From positions 1 to 64,000 of the forward strand of contig CAVSDD010000003.1 of the NCBI GenBank assembly GCA_963726795.1: 64,000 nt of DNA. Direction: 5' to 3'. Of this stretch, positions 1 through 8,492 are shown piece by piece. Made by a program: the position numbers and the translations under genes. The notes below the pieces were generated by a model. That model saw only the letters and a program-made list of their open reading frames with translations. It had not been told where the DNA came from and ran no database searches. The DNA is from Hyphomicrobium_A sp963726795. GTDB taxonomy: Bacteria; Pseudomonadota; Alphaproteobacteria; Rhizobiales; Hyphomicrobiaceae. How positions within the stretch are numbered: the first letter of the stretch is position 1; every line of letters begins with the position of its first letter.

Positions 1-332
1 ATATAGCGGATTTCAACAACCGCTCAGCCAGATTTGGTCGATGGCGAATTGCGTCAGGCCATAGACCAACAGGTGCTTGTTGATCTGCTCTCGGCGCGTG
101 CCGAGACCGCCCTTCCCGACGTTCGTCCGGAACAGGCCGCGACCGCTGTCGTGGCATCGACCAGTCGCTGGGCTGGCATCCGATCGTGACCCTGATCGGG
201 CTGGTCGGTGCGTGGGCGCAGTTTGATCTCGAAGGTGCGACGCCCGAACCGCTTTCGCCGTCGCCATTTCCGACTATCGCCGACGTCCTAGCCGAGTTCC
301 ATCGCTCCCCCGGCACCGTCGACCTCGCCGCC
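1..332. other. Window edge, no supported gene
   Basis: I see no convincing gene here. An open frame runs from about position 7 to a stop at 187-189 on the + strand without a good start codon. A second frame, open from a GTG at 186, continues into the methyltransferase gene that starts at 333. The translated upstream part has no recognisable family motif and the methyltransferase family normally starts close to the ATG at 333, so I treat this stretch as upstream DNA or the remnant of a gene lying mostly outside the window. Confidence 0.4.
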
Positions 333-1118
333 ATGAAAGGCCGCCAGCACGCGGCCTGGAGCGCGGGCGACTACGCCATCGTCGGCGCCACGCTGCAGAT
401 CGTCGGCGAGACGTTGTGCGAGGCCGTGGACCTGCGCAGCGGCGAGCGCGTGCTCGATGTCGCTGCCGGCAACGGCAATGCGACCCTCGCCGCCGCACGC
501 CGCTTCGCCGAAGTGACATCCACCGACTATGTCGGCGCGCTGCTCGAACGCGGCCAGGAGCGCGCGCAGGCCGAGCGCCTCGAGGTCACCTTCGAGGTCG
601 CCGATGCCGAGGATCTTCCCTTTCGCGATGCAAGCTTCGATGTCGTGCTCTCAACGTTCGGCGTCATGTTCACGCCGAGCCACGAGCGCGCCGCGGCCGA
701 GCTCGTGCGCGTCTGCCGTCCCGGCGGGAGGATAGCCCTCACCAACTGGACGCCCGATGGTTTTATCGGACAGCTGTTCAAGACCATCGGCAAATACGTT
801 CCGCCGACGCCCGGCATGAGATCTCCCGCGATGTGGGGCAACCGCGCGCATCTCGACATGCTGTTCGGCGGCGGAGCTGCGGTCACGGCGACGGCCAAGA
901 CGTTCACCTTCCGCTACTGCAGCCCCGACCATTGGGTCGAGGTGTTCCGCACCTATTACGGGCCGGTGCTGAAAGCGTTCGAGGCGATCGACGCAGAAGC
1001 GCGCCCCGCGCTCGAAGCCGACATCTACACGCTCATCGACACATTCAACGTCGCCGAGGACGGCACCCTCGTCGTCCCCAGCGAGTACCTCGAAGTGATC
1101 ATCACCAAGAGCGCCTGA
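333..1118 (+). CDS. Class I SAM-dependent methyltransferase (Methyltransf_11 type)
   Basis: The product is about 261 residues and likely a soluble cytoplasmic enzyme that transfers a methyl group from S-adenosylmethionine to a small molecule. The glycine-rich SAM loop VLDVAAGNGN lies at residues 40-49. The acidic strand end and the segment FRDASFDVVLSTFGVMF match motifs II-IV of UbiE-like methyltransferases, and VCRPGGRIALTNW is the usual post-motif. The ATG at 333 gives the typical MKxRQxAAWxxGDYA start; an in-frame GTG at 186 would add 49 residues with no family similarity. The DUF4242 gene follows after 31 bases in the same direction, so the two may be co-transcribed. The substrate is unknown. 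Confidence 0.85.
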   Translation: MKGRQHAAWSAGDYAIVGATLQIVGETLCEAVDLRSGERVLDVAAGNGNATLAAARRFAEVTSTDYVGALLERGQERAQAERLEVTFEVADAEDLPFRDASFDVVLSTFGVMFTPSHERAAAELVRVCRPGGRIALTNWTPDGFIGQLFKTIGKYVPPTPGMRSPAMWGNRAHLDMLFGGGAAVTATAKTFTFRYCSPDHWVEVFRTYYGPVLKAFEAIDAEARPALEADIYTLIDTFNVAEDGTLVVPSEYLEVIITKSA

Positions 1119-1149
1119 AGCTGGAGCGCACGCAACAAGGAGCAAGCAC

Positions 1150-1452
1150 ATGGACCTCTATGTCATTCGCCGCCCGAGCGCATGGGCGAACGTAGCGGAG
1201 CTGGAAGCGGCCGGCGCCAAGTCGGCCACGATCGGCAACAACGAGATGAGCGACCGCGTGCGCTGGATCCGCAGCTACGTCGTCGAGGAGGCCGATGGCC
1301 GGCTCGGCTCGTTCTGCGTCTACGAGGCGCGCGACCCGCAATCGATCCGCGAGCACGCCCAGCGCGTCGGCATGCCGGGCGAGCTGATCTTCCCCGTGCT
1401 GAAGACGATCATCGTCCGCGAAGACCCGGCGGTGAAGAGCGCCGCCGCCTAA
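1150..1452 (+). CDS. DUF4242 domain-containing protein
   Basis: This 100-residue soluble protein matches the DUF4242 (nickel-binding-like) family over its whole length. It starts MDLYVIRR, contains the segment VRWIRSYVVEE, and ends in a ferredoxin-like fold pattern with EHAQRVGMPGELIFPV. Members often sit beside methyltransferase or regulatory genes and their function is not established. The ATG at 1150 has an AAGGAGC Shine-Dalgarno just upstream. A strong terminator hairpin follows at 1481-1514, so this gene probably ends a two-gene unit with the methyltransferase. Confidence 0.75.
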   Translation: MDLYVIRRPSAWANVAELEAAGAKSATIGNNEMSDRVRWIRSYVVEEADGRLGSFCVYEARDPQSIREHAQRVGMPGELIFPVLKTIIVREDPAVKSAAA

Positions 1453-1480
1453 GCTGACGGCTCCTCCCGGCCGACAGCCG

Positions 1481-1514
1481 ATATTCCGCCGGGCGCTCCC
1501 GTCCGGCGGAATAT
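1481..1514 (+). terminator. Rho-independent terminator after the DUF4242 gene
   Basis: A perfect 12-bp stem (arms 1481-1492 and 1503-1514) encloses a 10-base loop and is followed by the T-rich stretch TTGTGTTT. It lies 29 bases after the DUF4242 stop codon, so it fits a + strand intrinsic terminator. Confidence 0.75.
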
Positions 1515-1588
1515 TTGTGTTTGTGGCTCGCCCGACACATTTTTGTCCGTTTGGATATTATAACATCCGAATTGTTGAAGGGGATGTG

Positions 1589-1958
1589 ATGCAGGCGTTG
1601 CGGCGAGAGATATTTGGCAAGCTTGCGCTGTTCGCGCTTGCGACCCAGCTCGTCCTCTCGTTCGGCCACGTGCACCTGCACGGGCCGCATACGCCGGCAG
1701 CCGCCTCGCCTGCATCGTGTGACGCCGAAAGCGCCGGCCCCTGCAAACTCATCGTGCCCCGCGCACGATGACGACGGCGAGCAGCACTGCTCGATCTGCT
1801 GGACAATTTCCATTGCCGGCTCGATCGTTCTTGCCGCTCCCGCCGTCCTTCAGGTTCCCCGCGTCACCCTCGTTGCGCCGCGCCCGCCGATCATCGTCGG
1901 CCAGCTCGGCGACGCCAGCACGGTCGAATTCCAGGCCCGCGGCCCACCTCTGGCTTGA
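1589..1958 (+). pseudogene. DUF2946 family protein, apparent single frameshift
   Basis: The first part, starting at the ATG at 1589 behind a GAAGGGG ribosome site, encodes a hydrophobic N-terminus with the family hallmark LSFGHVHLHG, then stops at 1769-1771. The second part continues in the next frame with AHDDDGEQHCSICWTI, then a membrane segment (IAGSIVLAAPAVL) and the family ending FQARGPPLA. Skipping one C in the C-run at 1757-1760 joins the two parts as IVP-AHDDD, which restores a normal DUF2946 protein of about 122 residues. The family carries conserved His and Cys residues and often sits beside TonB-dependent receptors of metal or copper context, as here (receptor gene 93 bases downstream). 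Either a real mutation or a sequence error is possible. Confidence 0.75.
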
Positions 1959-2050
1959 TCGCCCAGCGCCGGTCTGAAGCGCCGCCACGCGCGCGGCCGG
2001 ACGCGATTCCTTTCGCGATCGCCTGATCCTGCAAACGACGGAGTATCTCC

Positions 2051-4351
2051 ATGCGTATGCGTCCGCATCGGCGCGCGCCAATCGGCGCGTCGGCCTGCGT
2101 GCTTGCCCTGCTGCTGGGCACGACCGCGCGCGCCCAGCAAACCGCGCCAAGCGCGCAACCGGCTCCGGCCGCACAACCAAGTGCGGAGCAGTTGCCAGCC
2201 GTCACCGTGGTCGAGGCGCCCGACAAGAAGGCGGTGGCGCGCAAGCGCGCGGCCAAGAAGAAGTCCATAGCCACGGCGTCCACCCCCGGCGCGAACGCAG
2301 GGGCGGCGACACCGGCTCTCCCGCAGGCAAGTCCGCTCGCAGCCGCGACGCAGGCGATGGACGCCGCGCGCGATCAATTGCTGACCCAGGTCGGCACCGC
2401 CGCCTATCCCATGAGCCAGCAGGCGCTCGCGGCCATGCCCGAAGGCACCAACGCGCCGCTGAGCAAGGTTCTGCTGCAGGCGCCGGGCGTCACGCAGGAT
2501 TCGGTTGCGAGCGGCCAGATCCACGTGCGCAACGAGCACGCCAACGTCCAGTACCACATCAACGGCATCATCCTGCCTGACGGCGTGTCGGGCTTTTCGC
2601 AAGTGCTGGATACGGCCTTCATCGGCAGCATGTCGCTGGTCACCGGCGCGCTGCCGGCCGAGTACGGCCTGCGCACCTCGGGCCTGATCGATATCCAGAC
2701 GCGCAGCGGCGCCTTCGACAACGGCGGCGCGATCAGCTTCTACGGCGGCCAGCGCGAGACCGTCACGCCGAGCTTCGAGTACGGCGGCACCGAGGGCAAC
2801 ACGCAGTACTTCGTTACCGGGCGCTATTTCGGCAGCAATGAAGGCATCGAGAACCCGACCGCGAGCGTCGTACCGATCCACGACGACACCGAGCAGGGCG
2901 CATTGTTCAGCTACGTCTCGACGCTGCTCGATCCTGACACGCGGCTGAGCTGGATATCGGGCAGCACCATCAATGCCTTCGAGATCCCCAACACCCCGGG
3001 CCAGGCGCCGGTGTACACGCCGTTCGGCGTCACGTCGTTCAACTCGGCGCTGCTCGACGAAAACCAGTCCGAGCAGAACTACTACGACGTGATCGCGCTC
3101 CAGCATAAGGGCGACGGCACCGACTGGCAGCTCGCGTATTTCGCGCGCTACAGCGATCTGCTTTTTGCTCCGGATGCGATCGGCGACCTCGTATTCAACG
3201 GCGTTGCCTCCAACGTGCAGCGCCAGAGCTTCGTCAACGGCGTGCAGGGCGATGGCTCATACCGTCTCGATCCTGCACACACGCTGCGCGCGGGCTTCTT
3301 CCTCAGCGCCGAGCAGACCGAAGTGCGCAACGACGCAAGCGTTCTTCCCGATGCGGGCGATGTCCCCATCAACGTGCTGCAAAGCACAGAGAAGCTCGGG
3401 TGGCTCGCCGGCTTCTACCTGCAGGACGAGTGGAAGCTGTCCCCGCGGCTGACGCTGAATTTCGGCGTGCGCTTCGACCAGTTGTTTCAGTTCGTCGATG
3501 CCAACCAGTGGAGCCCGCGCGCGTCGCTGGAATACAGGCCGTTCGACGGGACGACGCTGCATGCGGGCTACGCGCGCTACTTCACGCCACCGTCGCAGGT
3601 GCTGGCGGGCCCAGCCAACGTTGCCGCCTTCGATGGCACGACGCAGGCCTCCGAGACGTGCGGCGGTGCGGGCCAGCCGGCGTGCGGGCTCGTTTTGCCC
3701 GAGCGCTCGCATTACTTCGATGTCGGGATCACCCAGCGCCTCTTTCCCGGCCTCGAGGTCGGCGTAGACGCCTACTACAAGATCGCGCGCGATCTGCTGG
3801 ATGACGGGCAGTTCGGCGCCGCGCTCGTCCTCGACGGCTTCAACTATGCCAAGGCCTTCAACGAGGGGATCGAGCTCAAGGCGGCGTATACCGCGGGCGA
3901 TTTCAGGGCCTACGGCAATCTCGCGATCGCGCAGCAGAAGGGGACGGACATCGTCTCCAACCAGTACCTGATCGGCGCCGACGATCTGGCTTACATCGCC
4001 GACCACTACATCTTCACCGACCACTCGCAGACGATCACCGCTTCGGCCGGTGTCTCATATCTGTGGCGCAAGCGAACGCGCGTTTCCGCCGATCTGATCT
4101 ACGGCAGTGGGCTGCGAACCGATGCGCCGGATGTGCCCAACGGCGCGCACGTGCCGGGCTACACGCAGGTCAATTTGGCGCTCTCGCACGAGTTCGATGC
4201 GGGGTTTGCGAAGCCGACGACCATGCGCTTCGACGTCATCAACCTGTTCGACGAGATCTACGAGATCCGCGACGGCTCCGGCATCGGCGTCTTCGCGCCC
4301 CAGTACGGCCCGCGCCGCACGGTCCTCGCCGGCATCACCCAGAAATTCTGA
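2051..4351 (+). CDS. TonB-dependent outer membrane receptor
   Basis: The 766-residue product is an outer-membrane gated channel for an unidentified ligand, driven by TonB-ExbBD. A signal peptide covers about residues 1-28 (cleavage after TARA). LPAVTVVEAP at about 48-57 looks like a TonB box and is followed by an unusual Lys/Ala-rich linker. The plug domain runs from about 115 to 215, including SKVLLQAPGV and YHINGIILPDGVSGF, and the rest is a beta barrel with alternating aromatic strands ending in Phe (AGITQKF), the usual BAM signal. The preceding DUF2946 gene and the small secreted protein 12 bases downstream probably belong to the same unit. The DUF2946 neighbour hints at a metal or metal complex; the substrate cannot be told from sequence. 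Confidence 0.9.
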   Translation: MRMRPHRRAPIGASACVLALLLGTTARAQQTAPSAQPAPAAQPSAEQLPAVTVVEAPDKKAVARKRAAKKKSIATASTPGANAGAATPALPQASPLAAATQAMDAARDQLLTQVGTAAYPMSQQALAAMPEGTNAPLSKVLLQAPGVTQDSVASGQIHVRNEHANVQYHINGIILPDGVSGFSQVLDTAFIGSMSLVTGALPAEYGLRTSGLIDIQTRSGAFDNGGAISFYGGQRETVTPSFEYGGTEGNTQYFVTGRYFGSNEGIENPTASVVPIHDDTEQGALFSYVSTLLDPDTRLSWISGSTINAFEIPNTPGQAPVYTPFGVTSFNSALLDENQSEQNYYDVIALQHKGDGTDWQLAYFARYSDLLFAPDAIGDLVFNGVASNVQRQSFVNGVQGDGSYRLDPAHTLRAGFFLSAEQTEVRNDASVLPDAGDVPINVLQSTEKLGWLAGFYLQDEWKLSPRLTLNFGVRFDQLFQFVDANQWSPRASLEYRPFDGTTLHAGYARYFTPPSQVLAGPANVAAFDGTTQASETCGGAGQPACGLVLPERSHYFDVGITQRLFPGLEVGVDAYYKIARDLLDDGQFGAALVLDGFNYAKAFNEGIELKAAYTAGDFRAYGNLAIAQQKGTDIVSNQYLIGADDLAYIADHYIFTDHSQTITASAGVSYLWRKRTRVSADLIYGSGLRTDAPDVPNGAHVPGYTQVNLALSHEFDAGFAKPTTMRFDVINLFDEIYEIRDGSGIGVFAPQYGPRRTVLAGITQKF

Positions 4352-4363
4352 AAGGAGCTGATC

Positions 4364-4585
4364 ATGAACCGACCAATCATCTCGCTTGCTGGCTTCGGCC
4401 TGAGTTTCGTCTGCTTGATGTTGCCGATGCCCAGCGCCCAGGCACAGCCCGGCCACCGGATGCACGAGCGCGCGCGCAAGCTGGCGCGCCAGCACGCTGA
4501 GGAGACCACGCCCAAGGTTTATTACCGGCCATTCTGCCGGCGCTCGCATTACGTCACGAACCCTTCCGCGCCGTGCTGGAACTGA
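4364..4585 (+). CDS. Small secreted protein downstream of the TonB receptor
   Basis: The 73-residue product has a signal peptide of about 27 residues (cleavage after AQA) and a basic mature part of about 46 residues with two cysteines, ending in APCWN. The ATG at 4364 follows a good AAAGGAGC ribosome site and lies only 12 bases after the receptor stop codon, so translation with the receptor is likely. I recognise no family. The cysteines (FCRRS and PCWN) could form a disulfide or bind metal in the periplasm, which is inference from composition only. Confidence 0.65.
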   Translation: MNRPIISLAGFGLSFVCLMLPMPSAQAQPGHRMHERARKLARQHAEETTPKVYYRPFCRRSHYVTNPSAPCWN

Positions 4586-4607
4586 GCGCCACGCAGCGGA
4601 GCGTCGC

Positions 4608-6005
4608 TCAGTCGGCCTGCGTGCCGTAGGCGCCCTTGCCGGCGGCGGGACTGCCCGGCTGCACGCGATAGTCGCCCTTGTCGGCGGCAACGAACATCGG
4701 GTCGGCGGGGGCCACGTTGCCCGTGCCGTACTCGACCTTGGCGCCGTTGTCCCCGCCCGCTTTCGGCTGCACCATGGAGGTGGACACCTTCACCTTCAAT
4801 TTTGCGCACGAGCCTTCGCAGGTGACGACGAAGTCCTGCCCGTCGGCGTTGCCCCAGAAGATCGAGTTGGTGAACGCGTAGCTGTCGGCCGACCCGCCGG
4901 CGTTGTCGATGCGCACGCCGGGGCCCGGGCCGCCGCAGCCTACCTCGAGCGCGTTGATGTTCGTCACCTGGTCGAAGCTCGCGCGCGTCGAGGTGGAGGG
5001 CGGGCCGCTGTCGAGCAGCACATTGCCGCCGCAGTTCTTGTCGTAGACCTCGTGCTCGGCGGCGCACGCGGCGCCGTCGTCGCAGAAGAAGCCGCCGCCG
5101 CCGTTGCCGGCGCGGTTGCCGCGATAGATGTTCCAGGCCAGCGTCGCGCTGGTGTTGACGCCGCTCTCGACGGCGGCGCCGACGTACAGCCCTCCGCCCC
5201 ACTGCGTCACGCTGTTGTTGGTGAACTCGTTGCCGACGATCTTGAGTTTCTTGCCGAACAGGTAGAGCGCGCCGCCGTGCGCGGCCTCCGCGTCCGTTCC
5301 TGCGTTGCCGTCGATGCGGTTGCCTTCGATGACGATCGAGTTCTCGTTCGTGCCGTCATAGACGGAGCCCGCCCCGCCGCGGTCGCAGGAATTCTTGGCG
5401 ATGACGTTGCCCTTGATCGTGCCGGAAATGTTGTCCAGCGCAAAACCGGCGCCGGCGAGCGAAGCCTCCGCGCAGGTGTTGTCATGGATGAAGTTGTTGG
5501 TGATGTCGAAGCGCTGCGAATAATAGATCGCGCGGTAGATCGCCTGGGAGTAGCCGGTGATCTCGAACCCGTCGATGGCGGTGAGCACGTCTCCCTGCGG
5601 GCCCGGATCCTCGTAGCGCACGAACGAGCCGCCTTTGCCTAAAGCCTTGCTCACGTGGGCCGCTGAATCGCGCACCTTGAAATCGGTGTTGCTCTGGAAG
5701 CCGCCCGCGAGCGTCATGTGCTTGGTGCCGGGCTTCAACTGCTCGGCGTAGGTGCCTTCCGCGACGCAGATGATTGCGCCGGGCTCAGCCGCCGCGACCG
5801 CATCGCCGATCGTCTTGTGCGGCCGCTGCACGCTCCCATCGCCATCCTTGGCGCCGGCGGCATCGACGTGGAGGGTGCACGCCGGGATCGCGGTGGCGCG
5901 CGCGACCTGCACGGCGCGCGGTGCGCTTCCCCCTGCCGCGTACACCGCTCCCGCGCCGACAAACGTAGCAAGCAGCGCCGCCGTCACAACCTTTGCGTCT
6001 CGCAT
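4608..6005 (-). CDS. Secreted right-handed beta-helix (DUF1565-type) protein
   Basis: The 465-residue product has a signal peptide (about residues 1-24) and then the DUF1565-type opening, where a residue block reading GSVQRPHKTIGDAV is followed by AEGTYAEQLKPG. The rest is rich in Asn and Gly with repeating short strands such as ITNNFIHDN and IKGNVIAKNS, the signature of a parallel beta-helix. Several Cys pairs suggest an extracytoplasmic location. It shows no catalytic signature of a pectinase that I can see, so binding or scaffolding is as likely as hydrolysis. It converges with the small secreted gene ending at 4585 and is divergent from the gene at 6218. Confidence 0.75.
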   Translation of the reverse strand: MRDAKVVTAALLATFVGAGAVYAAGGSAPRAVQVARATAIPACTLHVDAAGAKDGDGSVQRPHKTIGDAVAAAEPGAIICVAEGTYAEQLKPGTKHMTLAGGFQSNTDFKVRDSAAHVSKALGKGGSFVRYEDPGPQGDVLTAIDGFEITGYSQAIYRAIYYSQRFDITNNFIHDNTCAEASLAGAGFALDNISGTIKGNVIAKNSCDRGGAGSVYDGTNENSIVIEGNRIDGNAGTDAEAAHGGALYLFGKKLKIVGNEFTNNSVTQWGGGLYVGAAVESGVNTSATLAWNIYRGNRAGNGGGGFFCDDGAACAAEHEVYDKNCGGNVLLDSGPPSTSTRASFDQVTNINALEVGCGGPGPGVRIDNAGGSADSYAFTNSIFWGNADGQDFVVTCEGSCAKLKVKVSTSMVQPKAGGDNGAKVEYGTGNVAPADPMFVAADKGDYRVQPGSPAAGKGAYGTQAD

Positions 6006-6217
6006 GGCCGGTCCTTTTTCCCTTGTCCGTTGAAATACTGCGGTCGGCTTATCGCAAACCTTGTTGGCGGCGCTGAGCAGTTGGAGCCGCCTTATTCATT
6101 GCCGGTACATTTCGGCGCCCATAGACTGCCTGAATTGTTGCCGCTCGTCAGCCCGCCTCCAAAGCGCCTCGCCGCGCCACCCAGCCAAAAACAAATTCGC
6201 CCGCAATGGAAACCCCA

Positions 6218-7132
6218 ATGACCTTCAAGACTAAGATGATGCCGGCCCTGCTCCTCGCCTACGCTCTCGCGCTCGCCCCCGCATACGCTAGCGACGGCAA
6301 GATCGTCGGCGGCCCCGGCGGCGGCAGCTTCCGCGATGTCTGCCCGCAGAACCAATACCTTGTCGGCGTGCAGCTGCGCTCCGGCTCCTGGGTCGACGCG
6401 ATTACGCCCGTGTGTGGCGTCTTCAAGCCCGGCATGGGCGCCCAGGGCGGCCCGCGCTCGCAGCACGGCGGCAACGGCGGCGGTCCGCAGGCCGGTGCGT
6501 GCCCCGTCGGCTCCTTCGTCACGACTTTGCGCATGGGCTTCACGCGGTCCGGCAACAAGGAAAAATATCTCGACTACGTCAACATGAAGTGCGTTTCGGC
6601 GAAGGATCCCTCGCAGACCACCTCGGTTTGTCTCGCAACCGGCGAAGGCTGCTACACAAACATTGATAACGGCAGGATCGGACCGATGGGATCGGACTGC
6701 CCGGGCAACGAGGCGGCGGTTGGCCTGATCGGCCGCTCCGGAAACTACGTCGACGCGCTCGGCGTCACCTGCGGACCAAGGCCGGTCATCCAGTCGTCGG
6801 GCGACAAGGCCAAACAGGCCGCGTGCAATGCCTTCGCGGACGAAGCGTCGGCCCTCGGCAGATCCTACCGGAACCTGCGCTGCCACGACCGGCGCGTGCG
6901 CGCGATCGGCACCAGCGCGCCTGCTTTCTTTGACTCGTGCATGGCGGCACCGAGCCTGGCAACGAAAGATAGGACGCTAAAGACCTACAGAGACGCGCTC
7001 ACCCGTTGCAAGGCAGCTCGCGGGCAGCCCGCCAGCAAGTGCGCGCCGCCGCAGATCAGCTTCTCCAACGGTACGTGCGGTTGCCCGTCAGGCCTCCGGG
7101 GACCCAAGTGCGACGAGATCATCGTCAATTGA
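6218..7132 (+). CDS. Secreted Cys-rich protein with three tandem repeats and an EGF-like tail
   Basis: Starting at the ATG at 6218 the product is 304 residues with a clear signal peptide (cleavage after AYA near residue 24); an in-frame ATG at 6206 would add four residues. Three repeats share the pattern CP-x-VG-x-RSG-x-(V/L)D-x-C: residues 42-66, about 95-125 and about 163-186. Each is bracketed by cysteines. A C-terminal segment contains GTCGCPSGLRGPKC, which resembles an EGF-like or laminin-like loop. The family is not known to me. It is probably an extracellular disulfide-bonded protein. It stands alone between divergent and convergent neighbours. Confidence 0.75.
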   Translation: MTFKTKMMPALLLAYALALAPAYASDGKIVGGPGGGSFRDVCPQNQYLVGVQLRSGSWVDAITPVCGVFKPGMGAQGGPRSQHGGNGGGPQAGACPVGSFVTTLRMGFTRSGNKEKYLDYVNMKCVSAKDPSQTTSVCLATGEGCYTNIDNGRIGPMGSDCPGNEAAVGLIGRSGNYVDALGVTCGPRPVIQSSGDKAKQAACNAFADEASALGRSYRNLRCHDRRVRAIGTSAPAFFDSCMAAPSLATKDRTLKTYRDALTRCKAARGQPASKCAPPQISFSNGTCGCPSGLRGPKCDEIIVN

Positions 7133-7138
7133 TTACAT

Positions 7139-7173
7139 GAGGGCGAGCGTTGCTTATCGCGACGCTCGTCCTC
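7139..7173. terminator. Stem-loop after the Cys-rich protein gene
   Basis: Arms GAGGGCGAGCGT (7139-7150) and ACGCTCGTCCTC (7162-7173) pair with one mismatched or wobble position, 7 bases after the stop at 7132. There is no T-tract on the + side, so it may act as a weak bidirectional terminator between two convergent genes. Confidence 0.45.
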
Positions 7174-7200
7174 GCTCGAGCTTCACGGCGTCACTGGCGC

Positions 7201-7719
7201 TTACTGGCGCTTCATGTCGAAGTGCATCGTCTTCACCGGAACCTCGGCGCTCGCGATCGCGATCGAAACCGTCTGGTTCGCCGCAGTGAAGTCGACCGTG
7301 ATCGACCCGGCGACGCCGCCGCGGATGTTCAAGCTCAACTTGCCTTCGGTGAGGGTGCCCGACGCTTCGCCGGACGCATTGTAGGTGCGCTCTTCCCAGT
7401 TGCCGCTCACCTTGCCGCCGGCGTAGCTGAGGTTGCTGCGCAGCTCGAACTTGCCCGAGGGGCCTGAGCACCGCAGCGCCGTGGTCAGCGCGCTGCCATT
7501 GGATGTGTTCGTATAGTAGGCGTTGCAGCTGAGCGTCTCGTGGCGTCCGTCCTTGAAGTTCAGCGCTCCGCCGCCGGTCCAGCTCCCCTTCACGACCTCG
7601 AACGAGGCAGGGGCCGCAATTGCGGGGCCAGCCAGGGGGCCCGACAATAGGACGGCAGGGAGCAGAACGGCGACGAGCGTGGTGGCGGCAAAGCGCGATC
7701 CGGCGACCGTGACCTTCAT
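7201..7719 (-). CDS. Secreted hypothetical protein, single beta-rich domain
   Basis: The 172-residue product has a long signal peptide (about residues 1-35, ending AIAAPA). The mature part opens with FEVVKGSWTGGG and reads as alternating beta strands with GNWEERTYNASGEASG, similar in pattern to small Rhizobiales periplasmic proteins that form an up-and-down barrel. It has two cysteines (SCNAYY and LRCSG) that could pair. The start ATG at 7719 sits behind GGGGGT. Function is unknown; it converges on the Cys-rich protein gene and is divergent from the YceI pair. Confidence 0.65.
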   Translation of the reverse strand: MKVTVAGSRFAATTLVAVLLPAVLLSGPLAGPAIAAPASFEVVKGSWTGGGALNFKDGRHETLSCNAYYTNTSNGSALTTALRCSGPSGKFELRSNLSYAGGKVSGNWEERTYNASGEASGTLTEGKLSLNIRGGVAGSITVDFTAANQTVSIAIASAEVPVKTMHFDMKRQ

Positions 7720-7865
7720 CGTAACCCCCTGATGTTTTGAGCAGACTTGCCAGAAACCATGCCGCCGGCCGCGGCGCTGTTCCCTAGGGAACAGCTGTCG
7801 CCGTCACAATGTAAGCACGGTGCTCGGTTCAATCCGCCGGGGACCGATCAAAAAGGGGCATCGCT

Positions 7866-8492
7866 TTGACACCCATCAGAACTGTTCTGCTTGCCGCGAC
7901 GACGGCCTTCGCGGCTGGATTTGCAGTTGCACCCGCCGTGCACGCCGTGCACGCCGCCGACTTGGCCAAGGCCGAAGCCGGACACTACAAGATCGACAAG
8001 CGACACGCGAAGGTGATTTTCGCGATCAATCACCTGGGCTTCTCCACCTACTACGGCATCTTCAACGACTTCACCGATTCGAGCTTCGACTTCGATCCCG
8101 CCGCTCCGCAGAAAAGCGCGCTCAGCCTGACGCTCAATGTCGCTGGCATGGTGACGACCGATCCCGAGCTCGACGAGAAGTTGAAGTCCGACGCCTTCTT
8201 CGACACGGCGAAGTTCCCCATGGCTACCTTCAAGTCGACGGCGATCGAGATGACGGGCGCCGACACAGGCAAGCTCACCGGCGACCTCACATTGCACGGC
8301 GTGACCAAGCCGGTGACGCTCGATGTCGCCTTCAACGGCGCGGGCACGCCGCCGATGACGAAGCTTTACATCATCGGGTTCAATGCCACGACGAAGCTGA
8401 AGCGCTCCGACTTCGGCATCACGAACTACATTCCGCTGCTGGGCGATGAGGTCGAGCTGCGCATCAGCGCCGAGTTCGACCGTGCGCCGTAG
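7866..8492 (+). CDS. YceI family periplasmic protein (first of a pair)
   Basis: This 208-residue protein has a signal peptide of about 31 residues and a complete YceI domain, a lipocalin-like barrel that binds polyisoprenoid or other lipids. Family segments include YKIDKRHAKVIFAINHLGFS, GDLTLHGVTKPVTLDV and the end EVELRISAEF. The start appears to be TTG at 7866, placed behind the strong AAAAGGGG at 7851-7858; no in-frame ATG is better. The second YceI gene begins inside the last codons of this one, so the two are translationally coupled paralogs, and may form a periplasmic pair. Confidence 0.88.
   Translation: MTPIRTVLLAATTAFAAGFAVAPAVHAVHAADLAKAEAGHYKIDKRHAKVIFAINHLGFSTYYGIFNDFTDSSFDFDPAAPQKSALSLTLNVAGMVTTDPELDEKLKSDAFFDTAKFPMATFKSTAIEMTGADTGKLTGDLTLHGVTKPVTLDVAFNGAGTPPMTKLYIIGFNATTKLKRSDFGITNYIPLLGDEVELRISAEFDRAP

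Noticed and set aside
1850..3106. Long antisense open frames over the TonB receptor and pentapeptide genes
   Set aside because: They mirror strongly supported genes, are Arg-rich and lack start signals, as expected in GC-rich DNA.
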